From: Syntrophaceae bacterium
Lineage (GTDB): Bacteria; Desulfobacterota; SM23-61
Direction of reading: 5' to 3'
Assembly: GCA_003154025.1 (NCBI GenBank)
Contig: PMCE01000218.1
Location: forward strand, 3,283-8,293
DNA: 5,011 bases
Shown: piece by piece, positions 1-4,808 of the stretch
Layout of the letters: each line of letters starts with the position of its first letter
Numbering within the stretch: position 1 is the first letter of the stretch
Notes under the pieces: generated by a model
Told to the model about the DNA's origin: nothing
Seen by the model: the letters and a program-made list of their open reading frames with translations, nothing else
The model's database searches: none
Program-made: the position numbers and the translations under genes

Positions 1-22
1 CGATTCATGAATCGCCCCTACA
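1..22. repeat. Palindromic intergenic repeat, cut by window edge
   Basis: Positions 1-14 (CGATTCATGAATCG) are a perfect 14-bp palindrome, followed at once by CCCCTACA (15-22). From memory, palindromes of the form TGTAGGGG-CGATTCATGAATCG-CCCCTACA are scattered between genes in many environmental bacterial genomes. The visible part would then be the core and right arm, with the left arm lying before base 1. The palindrome is seen directly. The longer element and its repetitive nature are inferred. Confidence 0.6.
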
Positions 23-178
23 TCGACCCCGCAAAGTGGCTATTTTTTTCTTACCAACAGGTTTGTATTAGTGGGGCGCTAAGCGCCTGCGAGAACCAAG
101 AAAGGCAATTCGCTGGATATCTCATGTTTCCTGTGCTAAATAGAACATAGATTTCCAGCCGAAGGGAAGGAGGGAAAT

Positions 179-1042
179 ATGCCCAAAGTTCGGGTCCATA
201 AGATCGACCTCTATTACGAAGAGGCGGGGACGGGAATTCCGGTCGTTTTCGTCCACGAGTTTGCCGGGGATTGGCGCAGTTGGGAAGCTCAGGTCCGGTT
301 CTTCTCCGGCCGGTACCGGGCCGTAACCTTCTCCGCGCGGGGCTACCTGCCTTCGGATGTTCCCGAGTCTTCCAAGGATTACTCCCAGGATCACCAGATC
401 AAAGACCTGAGAGGGCTAATGGATGCCTTGAGCATCGAGAAGGCCCATCTCTGCGGGCTTTCCATGGGCAGCTATACCTCGCTCCTCTTCGGGATCAAAT
501 ATCCGGAGCGTTGCCGTTCGCTGACCATTGCCGGCTCCGGATATGGAAGCGGGGCAAACCGGGAGGAATTCCACAGGCAGATCGCCCATGTGGCCGACCA
601 AATGTTACAGGAAGGGATGAAGGCCGTATCCGGGACTTATACTCTCGGCCCTGCCCGGGTCCAGCTCCAGAATAAAAACCCCCGGGCCTGCGAGGAATTC
701 CTCCGCCAGTTCGAGGAACATTCGGCCAAGGGATCCGCTTACACTTTTCTGGGAGTGCAAAGGAAGCGGCCTTCGATTATTGACCTGGGGGATCAGCTGC
801 GTAAGATGACTCTGCCGGTGCTGGTCATGCTGGGGGATGAGGATGACCGGGGGTTGGAAGGAAGCATCTTCATGAAGCGAAATATTCCCCGCGCCGGCCT
901 GGAGATCTTCCCCCGCAGCGGCCACACCCTCAACCTGGAGGAACCGGAGCACTTCAACCGTTCCCTCCTGGAATTCATGACCGCGGTGGACGCCGGCCGC
1001 TGGGAGGCGCGGGATCCCCGAAGTCTCGTTTCGGCAGTATAA
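179..1042 (+). CDS. alpha/beta hydrolase
   Basis: A cytosolic hydrolase of the alpha/beta fold (287 aa, the usual size) with no signal peptide or membrane segment. The catalytic triad can be read: nucleophile S95 in the elbow G-L-S-M-G (93-97), acid most likely D222 in LGDEDD (218-223), and H249 in SGHTLNLEEPE. The fold also shows in the early strand VVFVH (22-26) and in FSARGYLPSD (51-60), the usual 'D-xRGxGxS' region. The oxyanion loop reads H-E-F-A-G (26-30) instead of the common HGxxG. I recall a group of proteobacterial hydrolases with HEFAGD and ARGYPPSDVP, so this looks like a subfamily trait rather than damage. Substrate is unknown; enol-lactonase or C-C hydrolase-like annotations are common in this superfamily. 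The ATG at 179 has an AAGGAGG (167-173) five bases upstream, which fixes the start. It is probably co-transcribed with the methyltransferase 37 bp downstream. I found no convincing promoter in 23-160. Confidence 0.9.
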   Translation: MPKVRVHKIDLYYEEAGTGIPVVFVHEFAGDWRSWEAQVRFFSGRYRAVTFSARGYLPSDVPESSKDYSQDHQIKDLRGLMDALSIEKAHLCGLSMGSYTSLLFGIKYPERCRSLTIAGSGYGSGANREEFHRQIAHVADQMLQEGMKAVSGTYTLGPARVQLQNKNPRACEEFLRQFEEHSAKGSAYTFLGVQRKRPSIIDLGDQLRKMTLPVLVMLGDEDDRGLEGSIFMKRNIPRAGLEIFPRSGHTLNLEEPEHFNRSLLEFMTAVDAGRWEARDPRSLVSAV

Positions 1043-1079
1043 CCGAGGGCTGCCAGCTCCGGACGAGGAAAAATCTTCC

Positions 1080-1766
1080 ATGGCGGACCCAGATAAATCC
1101 CAACTTTTTGATGACTGGCCGGAGAAGTATGATCGGTGGTTCACCACTCCCATCGGGTCTTTGGTCAAAAGGGTAGAATGGGAACTGGTCTCCGAATTCC
1201 TGAGGCCCGGCCCGGGGGACTTCATCCTGGATGCGGGCTGCGGAACCGGGGTTTTTACCTTGGACATGCTCTCCTTGGGGGCCAAGGTCGTCGGCCTCGA
1301 TCTATCCTTTCCCATGGTCAAGCGATCCGCGAAGAAGGCCCTGGTCCTTCCCTTTCAGCCGGTCCTGGGGAACATCCTTCGCCTACCCTTCCCGGAAAAT
1401 TCCATCGGTAAAACCGTCTCCATCACCGCCCTTGAATTTATCCCCGATGGGGACAAGGCCGTCCGGGAACTCTTTCGCGTTACCCGGAGAGGAGGCCTGG
1501 TTGTCGTCGCCACCTTGAACAGCCTGGGCCCCTGGGCCGCACGCCGCAGGGACGAGGCGAAGAGAGGTCACAGCCTCTTTCAAAAGGTCGTTTTCCGTTC
1601 CCCGGAAGAATTGGCCGCCCTGGCTCCGGTGAAAGGGGAGATCCGCACGGCCGTTCATTTCGCCAAAGATGCCGGCCTCGACCTGGCGGCCCGGGTGGAG
1701 GAAGAGGGCTGGCGGAAAGGTTTGAACACGGGCGCCTTCCTGGCAGCCTGCTGGATTAAACCCTGA
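1080..1766 (+). CDS. class I SAM-dependent methyltransferase
   Basis: A soluble 228-aa methyltransferase of the UbiE/Methyltransf_11 type. The SAM-binding motif I is I-L-D-A-G-C-G-T-G (49-57). The ribose-binding acidic residue is D74 in V-V-G-L-D-L-S (70-76), followed by the usual M79. GNILRLPFPENSIG (97-110) corresponds to the 'DA..LPFxdxsFD' motif that contacts adenine, and RELFRVTRRGGLVVVAT (129-145) to the beta5 region. The N-terminus has Y17-D18-x-W20-F21-x-T-P-x-G, typical of small 'YDxWF' methyltransferases. The C-terminal third (about 150-228) would form the acceptor-binding cap and shows no diagnostic motif, so the substrate cannot be named. The start at 1080 has GAGGA (1065-1069) ten bases upstream, a rather long spacing. 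It follows the hydrolase by 37 bp, so the two probably form an operon and may act on one compound; that link is inference. Confidence 0.92.
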   Translation: MADPDKSQLFDDWPEKYDRWFTTPIGSLVKRVEWELVSEFLRPGPGDFILDAGCGTGVFTLDMLSLGAKVVGLDLSFPMVKRSAKKALVLPFQPVLGNILRLPFPENSIGKTVSITALEFIPDGDKAVRELFRVTRRGGLVVVATLNSLGPWAARRRDEAKRGHSLFQKVVFRSPEELAALAPVKGEIRTAVHFAKDAGLDLAARVEEEGWRKGLNTGAFLAACWIKP

Positions 1767-1782
1767 GAGGAGACGGGATTTT

Positions 1783-1825
1783 CCCGGCCGATAAAACCAT
1801 CAAGTTTTATAAAACCCGGCCGATA
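1783..1825 (+). repeat. Direct repeat pair enclosing an AT-rich hairpin
   Basis: The 11-mer CCCGGCCGATA occurs at 1783-1793 and again at 1815-1825, exactly 32 bp apart. Between and partly within them, ATAAAAC (1791-1797) and GTTTTAT (1804-1810) form a 7-bp stem with a 6-nt loop. The flanking CGGCCG copies (1785-1790 and 1817-1822) could lengthen the stem across a 6-nt bulge. GTTTTATAAAAC (1804-1815) is also a perfect 12-bp palindrome. It begins 17 bases after the methyltransferase stop codon. No U-tract follows, so it is not a standard terminator. It could stabilise the mRNA 3' end or bind a protein. Function is unknown. Confidence 0.5.
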
Positions 1826-1946
1826 CAGTAGATGGAATTTCTGCGGTGCCCGTTGCGGATCGGAGACGAATCTAACATCAAAAGAAGAGGACCTTCTAAG
1901 AGAGATTTCGTTCCTCCCGTATCCAACGGCATCGGCGGATCTTCCC

Positions 1947-1975
1947 AGCCCCAGGGCCTCCCTGGGGCTTTTTTT
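1947..1975 (+). terminator. Strong intrinsic terminator
   Basis: AGCCCCAGGG (1947-1956) pairs perfectly with CCCTGGGGCT (1960-1969), giving a 10-bp stem with a CCT loop, followed by seven T's (1969-1975). On the minus strand no T-tract follows the stem, so it works on the plus strand. It lies 181 bp after the methyltransferase stop, so it would end operon 1 with a long 3' untranslated region, and it isolates the VOC-nudC operon from read-through. Confidence 0.9.
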
Positions 1976-2043
1976 CGGAAAAAAGCCGGGGCCGGATGGG
2001 ACCCCGGAAACGACCCTATCTTTCTTTCCCCCTTTGAATTTAG

Positions 2044-2072
2044 TTTTCCTTTCGAAGGATTTATTCTATACT
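2044..2072 (+). promoter_or_regulatory. Possible sigma70-type promoter for the VOC-nudC operon
   Basis: TATACT at 2067-2072 matches five of six bases of the -10 consensus. Seventeen bases upstream lies TTTTCC (2044-2049), a poor -35 box. The site sits in the AT-richer part of the gap, downstream of the strong terminator and upstream of the VOC gene, where a promoter is needed. It would give a leader of about 120 nt. The -35 match is weak, so this is only a candidate. Confidence 0.3.
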
Positions 2073-2176
2073 CAAACCAGACCGATCTCTGTTTTCTGCA
2101 CTTTGCCCCGAAACCCATTTTCCCCCTCCCTGTCATTCTCCGGTCAGCGGCGGTCGTGCGAGAATAGAAGATCCCA

Positions 2177-2192
2177 TTCCTTCATGAAGGAG
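2177..2192 (+). promoter_or_regulatory. Dyad covering the Shine-Dalgarno of the VOC gene
   Basis: TCCTTCATGAAGGA (2178-2191) is a perfect 14-bp palindrome. Its right arm contains the Shine-Dalgarno AAGGAG (2187-2192), seven bases before the ATG at 2200. In RNA, 2177-2182 can pair with 2187-2192 (five Watson-Crick pairs plus one U-G) around the tetraloop CAUG, hiding the whole ribosome-binding site. As DNA it could instead be an operator. The symmetry and the Shine-Dalgarno overlap are seen directly. A regulatory role is inference. Confidence 0.45.
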
Positions 2193-2199
2193 CAAAAAG

Positions 2200-2679
2200 A
2201 TGAGCGAGAAAACCCCGACCCTCGCGGTCGAAATCTTTCCGCCCTCCAGCCTCTGTCAGATCGGGATCGTCGTGAGGAGCATCGACGAAACCATCAAATA
2301 CTACCGGGAAGTCTTCGGCTTCGGCCCCTTCGAGATTCGAGACGTGGATTATCCCACGGCCACCTACTACGGGGAAACGGCCGGCTACCGGGGAAAGAGA
2401 GCCTTCTTCCAGCTGGGCCCAATCCAGATAGAGCTGGTCGAGCTCAAAGACGGAAAGACCATTCACGAGTCATTCCTCCGGGAGAAGGGCGAGGGGCTTC
2501 ACCACCTCGGGTTCCTGGTGAAAAATCTGGAAGAGGTGAAAAGAAAGGCGGAGGGGGCCGGGTTGGAGGTGACTCAGGGGTTCACCCGGCCGGACGGCAC
2601 GGGGTTCGCCTATGTGGATTCGGACCGGGTCGGAGGGGTCATCTTCGAGCTGATCCAGAGACCGGAAAAGAGATCCTGA
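2200..2679 (+). CDS. VOC family protein, methylmalonyl-CoA epimerase/glyoxalase-like
   Basis: A 159-aa soluble protein with the two beta-alpha-beta-beta-beta repeats of the vicinal oxygen chelate fold: Q20-I-G-I-V-V ... YYREVFGFGPF (34-44) in the first half, and G-L-H-H-L-G-F-L-V (99-107) ... VIFELIQ (147-153) in the second. Compared with methylmalonyl-CoA epimerase (metal ligands His, Gln, His, Glu), the expected positions are Q20, E78 in IQIELVE, H102 in GLHHLGF, and E150 in FELI. The first ligand is therefore Gln rather than His, so it may not be a true epimerase. Gln variants opening 'QIGIVV' are, from memory, common in unassigned VOC proteins of anaerobes. The exact reaction is unknown; acyl-CoA epimerisation or a lyase/isomerase reaction is plausible. 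The start is fixed by AAGGAG (2187-2192), seven bases upstream; an upstream ATG at 2184 is out of frame. nudC begins 5 nt after the stop, so the two are surely co-transcribed. Confidence 0.88.
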   Translation: MSEKTPTLAVEIFPPSSLCQIGIVVRSIDETIKYYREVFGFGPFEIRDVDYPTATYYGETAGYRGKRAFFQLGPIQIELVELKDGKTIHESFLREKGEGLHHLGFLVKNLEEVKRKAEGAGLEVTQGFTRPDGTGFAYVDSDRVGGVIFELIQRPEKRS

Positions 2680-2684
2680 CAGGA

Positions 2685-3545
2685 ATGGTCCGAATCGACA
2701 TGGAAAACAGGAATCGTTTTGTCCCCGCGGTGGTTCCCCCTCGGGAAAGGGAGGAGCCGGCCTGGTGGTTTGCCTTTCTGGGGAATCAGCTTCTGGTCCA
2801 TCTGGATTCGGACTCGGCGCGGCTGCCTTATCTGCGGGATTTCGCCGAACTGGGCTTGTCTCACGAAGGACAGCACTATCTAGGGCAGTTCGACAGCCAT
2901 CCCTGCTACGCCGTGGACCTGCCTGAGGGGACGGCAGCCCCGCCGGGAATGGCCTATGAAGGACTACGAAGAATATACGGCCGGCTGGAGGAAGAGTTGT
3001 TCTGGCTGGCCGGGAGGGCCGTGCAGATCGTCGAATGGGACCGGACCCACCGGATCTGCGGGCGTTGCGGGGTGCCCCTCAAACCCCGGCCGAAGGAGAG
3101 GGCCAAAGAATGCCCGCAGTGCGGTCTTCTCCAATTTCCCCGCCTGGCTCCGGCGGTGATCGTCCTAGTGGAGCGCGGCAATCAGCTCCTCATGGCCCGC
3201 TCCCGCCATTTTGCCCCGGGCGTCTACAGCGTCCTGGCCGGTTTTGTGGAGCCGGGGGAAACCCTGGAAGAAGCGGTCGAACGGGAGGTATTGGAGGAAG
3301 TGGGGATCAAGGTCAAAGGCCTGCGCTACTTCGGCAGCCAGCCCTGGCCTTTTCCCCACTCCCTCATGATCGGCTTTACCGCTCAATACGCCGGAGGGGA
3401 GATCAAGATCAACCACGAGGAGCTCGAAGATGCGGGCTGGTACACCGCTGACCGCCTGCCCGGCCAGCCGGGAAAGATCAGCATCGCCCGGCGCCTGATC
3501 GAGTGGTTCCTGGCCAAACAGGGCCGCTCTTCTCTACATTCTTGA
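2685..3545 (+). CDS. nudC: NADH pyrophosphatase / NAD-cap RNA hydrolase (NudC family)
   Basis: A cytosolic Nudix hydrolase that splits NAD(H) into NMN(H) and AMP; the E. coli homologue also removes NAD caps from RNA. The 286-aa protein has all NudC parts in order: an N-terminal NudC-like domain (about 10-118), a zinc ribbon C125-x2-C128-x14-C143-x2-C146 with the same spacing as E. coli, and a catalytic domain with a perfect Nudix box at 186-208 (G186, E192, R200, E201, E204, E205, G207). The SQPWPFP motif (218-224) separates NudC from other Nudix enzymes. E. coli NudC has 257 residues; the extra length here is mostly N-terminal. The start is uncertain: ATG 2685 has only an AGG directly before it and a weak GGAAAAGAG (2664-2672) further up, while in-frame ATG 2700 has AGGA 15 bases upstream and would give 281 aa. 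Either way translation is probably coupled to the VOC gene, whose stop is 5 nt before 2685. No clear terminator follows. Confidence 0.95.
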   Translation: MVRIDMENRNRFVPAVVPPREREEPAWWFAFLGNQLLVHLDSDSARLPYLRDFAELGLSHEGQHYLGQFDSHPCYAVDLPEGTAAPPGMAYEGLRRIYGRLEEELFWLAGRAVQIVEWDRTHRICGRCGVPLKPRPKERAKECPQCGLLQFPRLAPAVIVLVERGNQLLMARSRHFAPGVYSVLAGFVEPGETLEEAVEREVLEEVGIKVKGLRYFGSQPWPFPHSLMIGFTAQYAGGEIKINHEELEDAGWYTADRLPGQPGKISIARRLIEWFLAKQGRSSLHS

Positions 3546-3583
3546 CCGTTGCGTCCGCGTACCAGGCTCTCCTTTTTTCTTTT

Positions 3584-3611
3584 GCGCTCGGCGCTATTCG
3601 CTTTGCGTTCC
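3584..3611. repeat. Degenerate heptanucleotide tandem repeat
   Basis: Four heptamers run head to tail: GCGCTCG (3584), GCGCTAT (3591), TCGCTTT (3598) and GCGTTCC (3605), a decaying GCGCTNN array. Its right part overlaps the last codons and the stop codon (3594-3596) of the minus-strand amidohydrolase, which ends in -TQSE. From memory, GCGCTNN-type heptad arrays are common between genes in deltaproteobacterial and related genomes, and cyanobacteria have comparable heptad repeats. The period is seen directly. Family membership is recall. Confidence 0.55.
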
Positions 3612-4763
3612 TTTCATCTTTGCCGGCGTCTCTTTTACCACTTTCCCTTTATTGACCAGCCACCGACAGGTCAGTCGCTCTTTTCCCTTCAAGGTCTGCC
3701 CGAAGAAATCGACGAAGGAGACCTCTTCCTCCAGAACCTCCAGGACGGTTATGTTGGCCGGCCCCCCTTTTTTCAACTCGGCCAGTTCCGGGCGCTTCAT
3801 GGCCCTGGCGGGGTTGATGGTCATGGCGGCCAACGCCTCCGGCAGGGGCAATCCCGCGGCCATGACCTTGCTGGCAGTGAATAAGACGTCCCGCACCAGC
3901 GGCTCCACGTTGAACCGGGTCACATCCGTGCTGATGATGTCCGGGCAGAATCCCTGCCCCATGCCCTTCTTCATCACCTCAAAGTCCGTGTGCCACCGGT
4001 CGAGGCCCACTTCCATGAGCACTCCCCTCTCTCGAGCCTCCCGGTATTCAGACCGGATCTTCCCGTTTCTGTCCAGCAGGCCGCCGGGGCTGGGATGATA
4101 AAGGTGGGTGACAATATCCCCCGCCCGGAGGAGGGGAAGGTATTGGCTCACCGCGGGAGGGGGCGGAGAGGTGTGAATCATGATGGGGACATCGGCCTCT
4201 TCCGCCGCTTCCACGGCGGCGTAGACAGGAGTCAGGTTGGTAAGCCCGGCAAAAGCCCGGACCTTGAGGCCTACGATGAAATCCCGGTTCTGCTCGACGC
4301 ACTTGACCGTCTCGGTCACGTTGACCAGGCGCAGGTCCTCGTACTCGTTCATCGAGGGCACGCCCGGGATCTGCATCTCGAAGACCTGCCCCAGAAGGCT
4401 GATATTCAGGAAGGCCAGCAGATTCAAATCGGACTTGGTGAGGATGAATTCCTTGAGGGCATCGAAGTTTCCCGCCCCGGCGCTTCCCCCGTCAACCATC
4501 GTCGTGGTCCCTGCGCGCGGGACCAACTGGGCCGGATGAATGCTGATCCGGTGGACGAGATAGAAGATGTGAACATGGAGGTCGATCAACCCCGGGGTGA
4601 CGATGCACCCGGAAGCATCGATGACCTCGCAGCTTTTTTCTCCTTCCCAGGGGGGTCCGATCCGGGTGATCTTCCCGCCGGCCACGGCGATGTCCCCTTT
4701 TTGAAAACTTTTTTTCAGAGGATCGAAGATCTGCCCATTCTTGATCAGTAGATCACAGGCCAT
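3594..4763 (-). CDS. cog3964-type amidohydrolase/deacetylase
   Basis: A 389-aa metal-dependent hydrolase of the amidohydrolase superfamily, often misnamed dihydroorotase. It has the N-terminal beta-sandwich strand DLLIKNGQIFDP (4-15) and V-I-D-A-S-G-C-I-V-T-P-G-L-I-D (47-61). It then shows the metal-binding H63-V-H65, the lysine that becomes carboxylated (K167 in G-L-K-V-R), H197 in IMIHTSPPPP, H220 in IVTHLYHP, and the catalytic D280 in ISTDVTRF. The order, the phrases GTTTMVDGGSAGAGNF and QGFCPDIISTD, and the length fit cog3964. A characterised Agrobacterium member hydrolyses acetyl-(R)-mandelate and similar acetyl esters, so a deacetylase role is possible; the natural substrate is unknown. 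Where most relatives carry a G-H-G-x-x-S-F stretch, this one reads G-L-D-R-W-H-T-D-F (253-261). I chose ATG 4763 over GTG 4790 because AAGGGGGA lies four bases upstream and DLLIKNG sits at the normal distance from the start. The gene is 45 bp downstream of the YbaK-like gene and convergent with nudC. Confidence 0.93.
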   Translation of the reverse strand: MACDLLIKNGQIFDPLKKSFQKGDIAVAGGKITRIGPPWEGEKSCEVIDASGCIVTPGLIDLHVHIFYLVHRISIHPAQLVPRAGTTTMVDGGSAGAGNFDALKEFILTKSDLNLLAFLNISLLGQVFEMQIPGVPSMNEYEDLRLVNVTETVKCVEQNRDFIVGLKVRAFAGLTNLTPVYAAVEAAEEADVPIMIHTSPPPPAVSQYLPLLRAGDIVTHLYHPSPGGLLDRNGKIRSEYREARERGVLMEVGLDRWHTDFEVMKKGMGQGFCPDIISTDVTRFNVEPLVRDVLFTASKVMAAGLPLPEALAAMTINPARAMKRPELAELKKGGPANITVLEVLEEEVSFVDFFGQTLKGKERLTCRWLVNKGKVVKETPAKMKGTQSE

Positions 4764-4767
4764 ACAG

Positions 4768-4775
4768 TCCCCCTT
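4768..4775 (-). promoter_or_regulatory. Ribosome-binding site deciding the amidohydrolase start
   Basis: Read on the minus strand this is AAGGGGGA, four bases before ATG 4763. The alternative GTG at 4790 has only CCTTTTCG upstream and no purine-rich site, so the shorter protein is preferred. Confidence 0.65.
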
Positions 4776-4808
4776 GATTCTGGATTGCACCGAAAAGGAC
4801 GGGATCGT

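Larger units (their letters stand above)
1767..2199. other. Non-coding gap between two plus-strand operons
   Basis: This 433-bp stretch holds no credible gene. Two overlapping open frames of about 110 codons on opposite strands run through it, but both read through the terminator at 1947-1975, lack ribosome-binding sites and show no domain. The contents are an AT-rich hairpin with flanking direct repeats (1783-1825), an intrinsic terminator (1947-1975), a possible promoter (2044-2072) and a dyad over the next gene's Shine-Dalgarno (2177-2192). I looked for a tRNA T-arm motif and known riboswitch signatures and saw none. Confidence 0.75.

Noticed and set aside
75..87. GGCGCT-A-AGCGCC inverted repeat in the operon 1 leader
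   Set aside because: Six-bp arms with a one-base centre cannot form a good hairpin without losing pairs; it is too short to call an operator alone.
605..1321. 238-codon minus-strand open frame across the hydrolase-methyltransferase junction
   Set aside because: It is antisense to two clear genes with full catalytic motifs, is low-complexity and has no recognisable domain.
1807..2167. Two overlapping open frames of about 110 codons on opposite strands in the non-coding gap
   Set aside because: Both run through the intrinsic terminator at 1947-1975, lack Shine-Dalgarno sites and have unlikely composition.
2034..2684. Long N-terminal extension of nudC
   Set aside because: The upstream frame overlaps the whole VOC gene, is Arg/Gly/Pro-rich nonsense and far exceeds NudC length; the true start is 2685 or 2700.
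3546..3583. T-rich stretch after nudC as an intrinsic terminator
   Set aside because: Six T's at 3573-3578 follow no stem of six or more pairs, so it does not qualify; any terminator here would be weak.
3990..4751. 253-codon plus-strand open frame opposite the amidohydrolase
   Set aside because: It is a mirror of the amidohydrolase in GC-rich DNA, rich in Asp, Gly and Arg without any motif.
4764..4790. GTG start adding nine residues to the amidohydrolase
   Set aside because: It has no ribosome-binding site, whereas ATG 4763 has AAGGGGGA four bases upstream and fits the family's N-terminus.
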